Positions 30,229 through 38,442 of a stretch of 64,000 nucleotides of DNA are shown here, in pieces; within the stretch, counting starts at the first letter, position 1, and every line of letters starts with the position of its first letter. The notes under the pieces were generated by a model. The model saw only the letters and a program-made list of their open reading frames with translations. It was not told the DNA's origin and did not search any database. This DNA is from Halarcobacter sp. (lineage in GTDB: Bacteria > Campylobacterota > Campylobacteria > Campylobacterales > Arcobacteraceae), in assembly GCF_963675975.1 (NCBI RefSeq), contig NZ_OY780939.1, positions 496,001 through 560,000 of the forward strand, written 5' to 3'. A program made the translations under genes and the position numbers.

Positions 30229-32227
30229 CTTCTTTCTCCTGCATTTGATTATTTTGGTATTTGATTTGATTGTCGGCAAAATATCCAGCAATCATATATT
30301 CCATGACACTATCCATATCAAGCGTATCTTGATATGTTTGTATTATGCTCATTGCATTGTCATATCGTTTCTTAAACTTTAACTTATGGGCATATTTACG
30401 ATGTACTTCATAGATATACTCTTTTAGAAGTTTACTTGTTTGCCAATCAGTAAAAGCATTAAAATCACTATGATTTTTGTTTTCTTCTTTTTTTTCACTT
30501 TGATCAATTAAAAACCTTGCCATCTGACCGCAAAGAAATGCGAATAATTTATCATCATATTCTATATGGTCAACTCCACCAACAAACTCTCTTTTTGGTT
30601 TCCCATTCTCTTTTAAAATTTGGTTGTCTTTTTCGTCTTTTTCATCTTGCCAATATCCTAAACTATTATGCAATTTTGTTTTTAGTTCTACAAATTCACC
30701 TTGTTCCACTTTTTCACCTCCATCTTTAAAATAATGCTTGATACTAAAAAGCAAATTGAGTTTTTCTTTTATCTCATTTTCATAAATTGAATAACCGTTT
30801 TTATTATTGTCATCATGTTTGATATTATCTTTTATAATATCCAATAGCATCTCTCTAAACTCAATATCTTCTAAACTTGTTTGATAAGATTTATAGATAA
30901 AATCATAAAAATTTTGACGGTATTTAATAAGATAGTTTTTAAGTAAATTATTTGAGTTCTTTGAATCTATTTTAGAATAAGTAATATCAATATCCTTATA
31001 GTCTGAAAAATAGTTATATTGAAGCTTATTATCAAAAATCAATTCATTTACAATTTTTTCAAATTGAAATACAGATAATTCTTTCTCATAAAAATTTGCT
31101 AATTTGAAACCATTTTTTAAATCTGTAAAATTAAAAATTATAAATGGTGCCATATATTCAAAATTTTCAATATAATCAATATCTCTTATTTTTAAATCAT
31201 ATGTCTTATTACCTTTATTAAAAGATGAAAAATAGTTCAAAAGATAGAAGTTTTTTAAATCTTTTGGGTTTACATCCCAAACTGCCTTAATGATTTCTCT
31301 ATAACTTCTTTTTTTCTCGTTATCTTGTAAAACTGCTACTTGTTGTCCAAAAAGAGATTTATTATCAATGAATAAAGGAAATGGTTTTGTCAGCTGATTA
31401 TTATCTGTCATAACTTTAAATTTATAAAGTTTTACAGAACAACTTTTACATACAAAGTTTGTCAAATCAACAGGCATAGTAGGTTTCATTTCAAATGTTT
31501 TCGTACCAAAAGTATTTAAAAAAGACGGTAAAGAAACATCTTCATGAACTCCGCAGATTGAGCATACCCCATTTTGAATATATTTTTTATCCGAACTTAA
31601 AAATACAGAATCTTTTAAATAAACAGCATTAAACTCTCTAACTCGTTTTGTATCATAATTTTCAAAATCAATATAAATTCTCAAAGAGATTGATACATTA
31701 TCTTTCTTGGCTTTTTTTTGTTCCATATATTGTAAAAAAGATTGATTTTGATAAATAGCATCTTCTAAGCTATTCATCAAACATTCTTTCAATTTATCTA
31801 GTATCTCATTTTGAATTCTATAAGTTTTAGCGTCATTAAAATGCTTTTCAATTCTATTAAAAAAGTATTCTTCTCTATTTTTCGGTTTTTTTGAATCATT
31901 AATATCTGATTTAAAATTAACGCCGTCATATTCTATATTAATCGTCAAAATATATGGACTAGAACCTTTCAACCCATGTATACGGTCTAAAGCTTTGTTA
32001 AATAGAGCTTTTTGATAATAAGTCATATATTTTATGAACTCTTTTTCTTTATAATCTAGTTTTTCATAAATCCAAAATGTACTTTTATCACTATCTATAA
32101 TAAAAGAATTTTCTTTTTCTAAAATTTTGACATAAAAATGTTCATAAGTTTTAGATGGCTCATCTGCAATAAAATATTCTTCAATTCCTTCATTTGCATC
32201 CATAAACTCCACAATCTCTTTTATCAT
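30221..32227 (-). CDS. cas8b: Type I-B Cascade large subunit Cas8b (Csh1-like)
   Basis: The large subunit that recognises the PAM and recruits Cas3. The 668 residues are highly charged and contain a four-cysteine zinc-finger-like site, CSICGVHEDV (about 221) and CKSCSVKLYKF (about 262), as in Csh1 proteins. The strongest Shine-Dalgarno of the locus (AAAGGAGGT) precedes the ATG. It follows a 94-nt gap after cas6 that carries an imperfect direct repeat. Confidence 0.9.
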   Translation of the reverse strand: MIKEIVEFMDANEGIEEYFIADEPSKTYEHFYVKILEKENSFIIDSDKSTFWIYEKLDYKEKEFIKYMTYYQKALFNKALDRIHGLKGSSPYILTINIEYDGVNFKSDINDSKKPKNREEYFFNRIEKHFNDAKTYRIQNEILDKLKECLMNSLEDAIYQNQSFLQYMEQKKAKKDNVSISLRIYIDFENYDTKRVREFNAVYLKDSVFLSSDKKYIQNGVCSICGVHEDVSLPSFLNTFGTKTFEMKPTMPVDLTNFVCKSCSVKLYKFKVMTDNNQLTKPFPLFIDNKSLFGQQVAVLQDNEKKRSYREIIKAVWDVNPKDLKNFYLLNYFSSFNKGNKTYDLKIRDIDYIENFEYMAPFIIFNFTDLKNGFKLANFYEKELSVFQFEKIVNELIFDNKLQYNYFSDYKDIDITYSKIDSKNSNNLLKNYLIKYRQNFYDFIYKSYQTSLEDIEFREMLLDIIKDNIKHDDNNKNGYSIYENEIKEKLNLLFSIKHYFKDGGEKVEQGEFVELKTKLHNSLGYWQDEKDEKDNQILKENGKPKREFVGGVDHIEYDDKLFAFLCGQMARFLIDQSEKKEENKNHSDFNAFTDWQTSKLLKEYIYEVHRKYAHKLKFKKRYDNAMSIIQTYQDTLDMDSVMEYMIAGYFADNQIKYQNNQMQEKEDE

Positions 32228-32321
32228 TTCAGCAACCTCCTTTCAAAATTTCTGTATAATAACAGTGCAGATCCTAGGTAATTCCTCTCCTGTCTTCGCA
32301 CAGTGATGATCCTAGGGGTAA
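32228..32321 (-). repeat. cas6-cas8b gap with an imperfect direct repeat
   Basis: In this gap CAGTGCAGATCCTAGGTAAT (32263-32282) recurs as a 22-nt version at 32301-32322 with CAGTGATGATCCTAGG then GGTAAT, 38 nt apart. The copies share all but four positions and each contains the palindrome CCTAGG. A short CTGT/ACAG hairpin lies between them. The stretch is much richer in G and C than its surroundings. There is no minus-strand ATG in it, so it is not a protein gene. A TATTATAC -10-like box precedes the cas8b ribosome-binding site. Confidence 0.5.
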
Positions 32322-33068
32322 TCATTTTATCCCTTTCCCAAGTACAAACCCTCCACCATACGATTGTTTCTCCCCAAGTCCACAACCCAAAGCAACAAAC
32401 GCCAACTTCTGACTCACTTCATCTTCATTAGGTACTATTTTAAATTTATTTCCAAAGAGTCTTACTTTTATATACTTTTCATCATTTATTTTTTTATTAA
32501 AAAATATTGATTGAGGTTTTTGATTTTTGATTTCTAGTAGTTGGATGAAGTTTTGTGTTGGTTCTAGTTTTTCATTATAAAAGTTTTCATATTTTTTTAG
32601 AAGGTTATCTTGAAGTTGCTTTTGAAGTTTTAATATATCTCCATCTTTATCTACAGTCCAAAATATTGATTTACCATTTTCGTCTTTTACTGTTGTTATT
32701 GTTGGTGTTACTGTGTATAGTTCACTGATAAAAAACTGCTTTACTACTTTTTTTGTTGCTTGTAATACTTGAAGATAACTGTTGTTTATATTTTCTCTCA
32801 AAATTCTTTGTAGTTTATATATAAACTCTTCATCTAGTGAGCGTATTATAAACTCATAAGTATTTCCCACTTTATATACTTTGTCTTTTTCTATTGGGTA
32901 AAAGTTCCCAAAGCAGTAGTTTTTGAAGCCTTTTTCTCCATGTGATTTTTTTAACTTTTCATCTTCTAAAAAGCTAAAATTTATATAGCTAGATAAGATA
33001 TCAAAGCTATCATTTAGTTCTATGTTTTGTTTTATATATGCCTTGCATTTAAGTTCAAAATATTTCAA
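32322..33068 (-). CDS. cas6: CRISPR RNA endonuclease Cas6
   Basis: The enzyme that cuts pre-crRNA within each repeat. I place the start at TTG 33066-33068 (reading KYFELKCKAYIKQNIELNDS, 248 residues) because AAGGA stands 6 nt upstream and this is where I expect I-B Cas6 proteins to begin. There is no in-frame ATG, and the longer frame from TTG 33110 lacks a ribosome-binding site. The C-terminus has the glycine-rich RAMP loop LGCGLGEKQSYGGGFVLGKG. It is the first cas gene. Confidence 0.9.
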   Translation of the reverse strand: MKYFELKCKAYIKQNIELNDSFDILSSYINFSFLEDEKLKKSHGEKGFKNYCFGNFYPIEKDKVYKVGNTYEFIIRSLDEEFIYKLQRILRENINNSYLQVLQATKKVVKQFFISELYTVTPTITTVKDENGKSIFWTVDKDGDILKLQKQLQDNLLKKYENFYNEKLEPTQNFIQLLEIKNQKPQSIFFNKKINDEKYIKVRLFGNKFKIVPNEDEVSQKLAFVALGCGLGEKQSYGGGFVLGKGIK

Positions 33069-33151
33069 TAATAATCCTTTTAAGCCTATTTCATTAAATT
33101 TAAATATCAAATAATATCTAAAAATAAATTATATTATTTATTTTTCTTTTT
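33069..33151 (-). promoter_or_regulatory. cas operon promoter region with AT-only inverted repeat
   Basis: Only 83 nt separate the decarboxylase stop from cas6. On the minus strand a perfect TATAAT lies at 33133-33128, which predicts a leader of about 50 nt. The box overlaps a perfect 10-bp inverted repeat, AAAAATAAAT at 33120-33129 and ATTTATTTTT at 33136-33145. No strong -35 element is visible, as is common in Campylobacterota. There is no recognisable terminator for the upstream gene, so read-through into cas is possible. Confidence 0.5.
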
Positions 33152-34507
33152 TCATTTCACAGTTGCTAATTTTGAATGTACTGGTATATTTACTGCATTT
33201 ATACTTGGCTTTTTATTATTATGAAAATCAAATTCTAATTTTACATCTGGTCCAAAAATCAAACAATGAGTAGAGCCACCAAAATGGAACATCCCTAACT
33301 CATCACCTTTTTTGATTTGTTGTCCTTTTTTTACAGTTATCTCACAAGATGAAACCTCAGCCATACCAATAGCAATAAAACACATTAAACCTATTTTTGG
33401 ATTATCTGCTTCTATAAAAATAACTGCTCTTGTGGCAACTGCACTTAAGAAAGATTGTGAATCATTTGGTGCACTAGGATCTCCACCATCTTTATTTGAA
33501 AAGCCTTGATATTTGTTCTCTAAATAATATGTTCCATTTACTATAAAAGCTTTTTTAACTTTTCCACTTACAGGAGAGTTCCATTTGTGATAACTTAAAG
33601 CACTTAAAAAGGCTTGATAAACAGTACCACCTTCAAACTTGCTAGCTAATGGGTCAAAGTTCATCATATTTTCCAAAGAGTATGGTTGCCCTTTTAGCCA
33701 AAATTTTGCATCTTTTTTTACATTTTCCACAACTTGTAAAGGTGCAGATTCGCAAGCATTAGCAATAATATCTTTACCTTTTGCTATTGGTCTTACACCC
33801 TCTCTAAATTTTCTTGTAAAAAAATCATCCCAAGATTTAAAGCCATAATACTTATCTTTTGGATTACACTCAAAAATATCTTCAAAAGTTTGTTTCTTAC
33901 AATCTTTTTTATCCACTACAGCTTCACAAGCAACTTTTACCATCTCTCTTTTTGCTTCGTCACTAAGCCAAGCTAATACTTTAGGAGTTCTCTTAGGGAA
34001 ACTTTCGACTAATACTTTTCTTGAACCTTTACTCACAAGATATTTACTCCAATAAGCCAATATCTTTTTAAGTTGTTGATTTACCAAAGTATTTGAAAAA
34101 AACTCATAGCCAAAAGTTGTAGCCATAGGCCAATCAAGCAAAGCATTTATAGGAAAACCTATAAGCCCACAAGGCTCATCATCACCACTTTTATCAGGGC
34201 ATTCTGTAAACTGAGGAGCCTGTGTCATAATACCATTTAAAAGAAATAAAAACTCATCAAAATTTTTAACCTCAGGAGTTCCTAGTGGAGTTTTTTCTCT
34301 CATTATCACAGCTTCTGTGAACATAGAAGTAGCAAGACCATTTAAAATAGCATCACTTTCAACCATCTGTTTAAAATCTTGTATAGGTTTTATTAAAGGA
34401 GCATTTTGTTTCTGTACCTCTTTTTTTAAATCCCTAATCCAAGCATCAATCTGCTCTACACTACTAGGTAGCCAACTTCCTGCTCTTGTTTTTTTTAAAT
34501 GACTCAT
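33152..34507 (-). CDS. Phosphatidylserine decarboxylase family protein (PsiD-like, long form)
   Basis: A pyruvoyl-dependent decarboxylase, 451 residues. The N-terminal half (about 30-190) resembles the extra domain of PsiD-type decarboxylases, with SGDDEPCGLIGFPINALLDW. The C-terminal half is the catalytic core with FDPLASKFEGG, YHKWNSPVSGKV and the self-cleavage segment FHFGGSTHCLIFGPDV, where GGST takes the place of the classical LGST. Members act on phosphatidylserine or on aromatic amino acids, so the substrate is uncertain. A promoter with TTGACA and overlapping TATAAT boxes lies 50-90 nt upstream. Confidence 0.8.
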   Translation of the reverse strand: MSHLKKTRAGSWLPSSVEQIDAWIRDLKKEVQKQNAPLIKPIQDFKQMVESDAILNGLATSMFTEAVIMREKTPLGTPEVKNFDEFLFLLNGIMTQAPQFTECPDKSGDDEPCGLIGFPINALLDWPMATTFGYEFFSNTLVNQQLKKILAYWSKYLVSKGSRKVLVESFPKRTPKVLAWLSDEAKREMVKVACEAVVDKKDCKKQTFEDIFECNPKDKYYGFKSWDDFFTRKFREGVRPIAKGKDIIANACESAPLQVVENVKKDAKFWLKGQPYSLENMMNFDPLASKFEGGTVYQAFLSALSYHKWNSPVSGKVKKAFIVNGTYYLENKYQGFSNKDGGDPSAPNDSQSFLSAVATRAVIFIEADNPKIGLMCFIAIGMAEVSSCEITVKKGQQIKKGDELGMFHFGGSTHCLIFGPDVKLEFDFHNNKKPSINAVNIPVHSKLATVK

Positions 34508-34636
34508 AACTATTCCTTTATAAAAATTGTTTAATTACACCTTTTTTTAATAAACAATTATATTATAAAGTATTTATGTCACAAGTACTGTCAAAAGGAA
34601 AGATTTTGATTTTTTATTGCTAAATTGCGAAAAGAA

Positions 34637-35521
34637 TCACTTCCCTACCAACTCATACATAGCCTTAATTTCATCAGGCCAAATAGTCTCATCAATAGTT
34701 TCTAAAACCATTGGAATATCATCCATTCTGCTGTCATTCATGATAAATTTAAAGGCATCCCAACCAATCTCACCTTCACCTAAAGAATGGTGTCTATCTA
34801 CTCTACTTCCTAAAGGTGGTTTAGAGTCATTTATATGCATCCCTTTTAAAAACTCTCGTCCAACTATTTTATCAAAGTCTCCCCAAGTTTTATCGTATGC
34901 TTCACGTGTTCTTATGTCATATCCAGCTGTAAACATATGACAGGTATCAATACATACTCCAACTCTAGATTTATCTTCAACTTTATCTATTATATAAGCT
35001 AGGTGTTCAAATTTATATCCTAGGTTTGTTCCTTGACCTGCTGTATTTTCGATAACTGCTGTAACACCACTTGTTTTATCTAAAGCTATATTTATAGATT
35101 CTGCTATTACTTCAAGACATTGCAACTCTGCACTATAAATCAAATCATCATAATCAGCTGCTCTTTTAGAAAATTTTTGTAGGTGGCTTCCTGGATGAAA
35201 GTTAAGTCTATCAAGTCCAAGTATTTCACATCTTTGCATCTCATCTATAAAAGCATTTCTACTTTTTATAAGTTTTTCCTCTTCTGGGTGTCCTAAGTTA
35301 ATAAGATAAGAATCGTGAGGTAAAATATGTTTTGGTTGAATACCACTCTCTTCTAAATTTTTAAACCAAAGGTCTAAAGTTTTGTTATCAAATGGTTTTG
35401 CATCCCATCTTTTTTGATTTTTTGTAAAAAGAGCAAAAGCTTTTGCTCCTAACTCTTTTGCGTTTAATGGAGCATTAAAAACTCCCCCTGTTGCACTTAC
35501 ATGTGCTCCTACATATTTCAT
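34637..35521 (-). CDS. nfo: Deoxyribonuclease IV (AP endonuclease)
   Basis: Base-excision repair enzyme that cuts DNA 5' of abasic sites; three-zinc TIM barrel, 294 residues. Signature segments are [79 protein letters not shown] and [23 protein letters not shown]. The ATG has AGGAT about 8 nt upstream. It is divergent from the NDH-2-like flavoprotein gene. Confidence 0.97.
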   Translation of the reverse strand: MKYVGAHVSATGGVFNAPLNAKELGAKAFALFTKNQKRWDAKPFDNKTLDLWFKNLEESGIQPKHILPHDSYLINLGHPEEEKLIKSRNAFIDEMQRCEILGLDRLNFHPGSHLQKFSKRAADYDDLIYSAELQCLEVIAESINIALDKTSGVTAVIENTAGQGTNLGYKFEHLAYIIDKVEDKSRVGVCIDTCHMFTAGYDIRTREAYDKTWGDFDKIVGREFLKGMHINDSKPPLGSRVDRHHSLGEGEIGWDAFKFIMNDSRMDDIPMVLETIDETIWPDEIKAMYELVGK

Positions 35522-35682
35522 TATTAAATATCCTCTTTTTTTGTTATATTTTACTAAAAAAGTCTGTAGATAATTTTAAGAGTTCCTTTTACATAATGTT
35601 ATTAATCTACACACATTTTTTAAATTTTTGATTATTTTACACATTTACGAAGAGTTATTTTTCAATGGCACAATATATGTAA

Positions 35683-35703
35683 ATATCTATACCATATAGA
35701 TAT
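35683..35703. promoter_or_regulatory. 21-nt palindrome before the NDH-2-like gene
   Basis: ATATCTAT and ATAGATAT form a perfect 8-bp stem around ACCAT, ending 3 nt before the AAGGA ribosome-binding site. It could act as an operator for the flavoprotein gene or as a 5'-UTR hairpin. It lies in a 195-nt divergent promoter region shared with nfo. Confidence 0.45.
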
Positions 35704-35716
35704 GCAAGGATGTTTT

Positions 35717-36916
35717 ATGGATAAAGTAGTAATTATAGGTGGTGGATATGCGGGTATTTATGCCCTAAGAGAATTAGTTAAATCAAAAAATATAAAAATA
35801 ACACTTATTGATAAACACACTTTTCACAACTTACAACCAGAAGTTTATGATTTGATTGCAAATAAATCAAATATTGCTGATGTAACTATAGATTTAACAA
35901 CACTTTGTGCAGGATTAAACCATCCATATTTGGAATATAAAAACCTAAAAGTTAGACAAATAGACCATAATACAAAAAAGATATTTACTGAAGAAAAAGA
36001 GATAGTTGATTTTGATTATCTAATAATGGCAGCAGGGACAAGAACATTTTTTCCTACAGCAATCTCTGGTTTAAATAATGCTGATGATATAAAAAAACTT
36101 CATAGAGCAATGTTTTTTAAACAAAGTTTTGAAAATGAACTGTTTAAAAAAATTAGAGATGAAGCAAAACAGTGTGCAGATACACATATTGTAGTTGTTG
36201 GAGCTGGTTTATCTGGAGTTGAAATAGCAGCAGAGATGGCATACAACTCTAGAAAGTTTTTTAAAAGGGGTAAATTCTCTTGTGATAATATGAAAATCTC
36301 TATAATAAGTAGTTCAGATACTATTTTACCTGGATTAACTCCTGAACTTATTAGAATCTCACATGATAGATTAAAAGAGCTTGGTATAAATGTTATCACA
36401 AATACAAAACTTCAAAAATGTGTAGATAAGTTTGCATTTTTATCTAATGGCACAAAAATTCATTATTCTTTTCTAATCTTTACAGGTGGAGTTGAAGCTT
36501 CTAAAATAACTGATGAATTAGACGTAGCTAAAAATAGAAAAGGTCAAATAATAGTAAATGAATATATGCAAACAGATAAGTATGAAAATATTTTTGCTAT
36601 TGGAGATATTGCTGAGATTAAAAATGCTGCTGGAGAGATAATGCCTCCAAATGTTACAATTGCAAGAATCAGTGGTACAAATGCAGGAAAAAATATTTTA
36701 AATATCATAAATAAAAAGAAACTTGTAAAATGTCAACCAAAGCTAGATGGTATTTTAATCGCTTTAGGTGGACAATATGCAGCGGGGAATATTTTTAATC
36801 TTTTCCATGTAAAAGGAAGATTAGCTTATGAGATTAAAAAATATGTATTTACATCGTATAGAGCACCTCTACTTAAACTTATAAAATCTGGGTATTCAAA
36901 ACTAAGAAAAATCTAA
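35717..36916 (+). CDS. NDH-2-like FAD/NAD(P)-dependent oxidoreductase
   Basis: A 399-residue two-dinucleotide-fold flavoprotein. The FAD site is VVIIGGGYAGIYALRELV at the N-terminus, followed by TFHNLQPEVYDL. The second nucleotide site is VVVGAGLSGVEIAAEMA, and the C-terminal FAD segment is NIFAIGDIAEI. Relatives are type II NADH dehydrogenases and sulfide:quinone-type enzymes. The ATG at 35717 has AAGGA 6 nt upstream; the earlier in-frame ATG at 35702 does not. It could supply NADH oxidation in a cell whose complex I lacks NuoE and NuoF (inference). Confidence 0.85.
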   Translation: MDKVVIIGGGYAGIYALRELVKSKNIKITLIDKHTFHNLQPEVYDLIANKSNIADVTIDLTTLCAGLNHPYLEYKNLKVRQIDHNTKKIFTEEKEIVDFDYLIMAAGTRTFFPTAISGLNNADDIKKLHRAMFFKQSFENELFKKIRDEAKQCADTHIVVVGAGLSGVEIAAEMAYNSRKFFKRGKFSCDNMKISIISSSDTILPGLTPELIRISHDRLKELGINVITNTKLQKCVDKFAFLSNGTKIHYSFLIFTGGVEASKITDELDVAKNRKGQIIVNEYMQTDKYENIFAIGDIAEIKNAAGEIMPPNVTIARISGTNAGKNILNIINKKKLVKCQPKLDGILIALGGQYAAGNIFNLFHVKGRLAYEIKKYVFTSYRAPLLKLIKSGYSKLRKI

Positions 36917-37296
36917 TCTCGTAAAATTTTGATTAAAATATTATTTTCTTTATCTCTGAAAATAGTATTTTTTTCATTTTTTTCAAAAAGCTCTTTTATA
37001 AAAGTTTCTTTGTAGTTTTCATTTAAAAACTCTTTGTTAAAACTTTTAAAACTTTGGCAGGAATAAAAGTCTTTGCAAATTTTGTCTTCATACATTTTTA
37101 GCTTTAAGATTGTTGTCCCAGCAGTCAAAATTTCAACTTGGGTATAGTTATTGTATATAGAGATAAAACCTTTATCATAAAATTTTAGTTTTGGTGTTTT
37201 TATCAGTATTGTTGCACTAGAAACCACCGTAGGTTGGTTAAAAGAACAAGAAGTAAAAAACAATATAATGGGTACAAAAAAGAGTAATTTTTTTAT
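36913..37296 (-). CDS. Probable small lipoprotein with an apparent ATA start
   Basis: The 116-residue frame from TTG 37263 starts inside a signal peptide and has no ribosome-binding site there. Extending it upstream in frame gives KKLLFFVPIILFFTSC, a textbook lipoprotein signal with lipobox FTSC, beginning at ATA 37296-37294. AAGGA lies 6 nt before that ATA, and an in-frame TAA lies two codons upstream, so no ATG, GTG or TTG can serve. Either ATA is used or a start codon has been lost. The mature protein is of unknown function. It overlaps the convergent flavoprotein gene by 4 nt. Confidence 0.6.
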   Translation of the reverse strand: MKKLLFFVPIILFFTSCSFNQPTVVSSATILIKTPKLKFYDKGFISIYNNYTQVEILTAGTTILKLKMYEDKICKDFYSCQSFKSFNKEFLNENYKETFIKELFEKNEKNTIFRDKENNILIKILRD

Positions 37297-37368
37297 CTCT
37301 TATCCTTTGTTTCAAAAAATTTCACTATAATACTAAAAAACGATAAAATATATAATTAAAGGTTATAA

Positions 37369-38442
37369 TTGCTAGTTCATATTTGTTGCGCCGTAGATTC
37401 GCACTATTTTTTAATGAGAATTCAAGAAGAGTATCCAAATGAAGAGATAGTTGGTTTCTTTTATGATCCAAATATCCATCCATATAATGAATACCGACTT
37501 AGATATTATGATGTTGAGTATTCTTGTAAAAAGTTAGGTATAAAGCTTATAGAGGGTCCATACAACTTAGAAGAGTGGTTAAAGAAAGTAAAAGGTTTAG
37601 AAAATGAACCTGAAAAAGGTGACAGATGTACAGTATGTTTTGATGATAGACTTGAAACAACTGTAAAAAAAGCAAAAGAACTAGGCCATGATAAATTTAC
37701 AACCACACTTTTAATCTCACCTAAGAAATCTCAAGATAAACTTGAAAGAATAGGGAATGAATTAGAAGAAAAATACGATTGTAAATTTATTTTTAAAGAT
37801 TACAGAAGTGGAAGTGGTACCCAAAAACAAGGAGAACTTGTAAAAGAAAACTCTTTGTATCGGCAAAACTATTGTGGTTGTCTATTTGGACTAACTGCAC
37901 AAAGAGAGCAGCAGAAAAAAATTATGGATGAGATGTTTTCACCTATTTCTAATCAAATCTTACCAGAATCGATTGAGAGTAGATTAGAGATATACAAAAA
38001 AAGAGATGAATTAGAAGAAAAAGGTATCCCTTTTAAAATCATAAAACAAAGATTTTTAAATTATAGATTATTAAAAGGCTTAACTAAAATTGATAAAAAA
38101 ATAGTTCCATCATATTTTCTTTGTTATTCAACTTTAAATAATAAAAAGATGAATGGAAGAATCGTATATGAAAAAGATGAGATTCACTATCTAGGTAGAG
38201 ATGAAGTAAAAGTTTTAAGTCTTGATATTTTTAACGAGATAGGAAACAGCTCTTACAAATGTACTAAAGACTTAATGTTCAATCCACCAACATTTGAGTC
38301 AGAACTAAATATCAGAGATAAAGTTACAAAAAATCCTTATGGTTTATCTACTATTGTTATAGTTGATGAAGTAATTGATGGAAAATATGAGATTGAACTT
38401 GATAGTGTTATTTATGAAGATGTGAAAGAGGTTATTGTATGA
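37369..38442 (+). CDS. queH: Epoxyqueuosine reductase QueH
   Basis: This enzyme performs the last step of queuosine synthesis in tRNA, the non-cobalamin alternative to QueG. The cysteine pairs are visible: HICCAVDSHY at the N-terminus, GDRCTVCFDDRLE, and RQNYCGCLFGL. The start is TTG 37369 with AAAGG upstream, since the conserved HICC motif lies within five codons. The 357 residues include a C-terminal extension of about 150 residues beyond the QueH core. It overlaps lpxB by 4 nt. Confidence 0.92.
   Translation: MLVHICCAVDSHYFLMRIQEEYPNEEIVGFFYDPNIHPYNEYRLRYYDVEYSCKKLGIKLIEGPYNLEEWLKKVKGLENEPEKGDRCTVCFDDRLETTVKKAKELGHDKFTTTLLISPKKSQDKLERIGNELEEKYDCKFIFKDYRSGSGTQKQGELVKENSLYRQNYCGCLFGLTAQREQQKKIMDEMFSPISNQILPESIESRLEIYKKRDELEEKGIPFKIIKQRFLNYRLLKGLTKIDKKIVPSYFLCYSTLNNKKMNGRIVYEKDEIHYLGRDEVKVLSLDIFNEIGNSSYKCTKDLMFNPPTFESELNIRDKVTKNPYGLSTIVIVDEVIDGKYEIELDSVIYEDVKEVIV

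Noticed and set aside
32306-32431. A plus-strand 41-codon ORF opposite the 3' end of cas6
   Set aside because: No ribosome-binding site, and its sequence is the complement of the conserved glycine-rich Cas6 end. A CreT-like toxin peptide cannot be claimed from it.
33069-33110. A longer cas6 starting at TTG 33110
   Set aside because: No ribosome-binding site; the TTG at 33068 has AAGGA at 6 nt and the usual Cas6 beginning.
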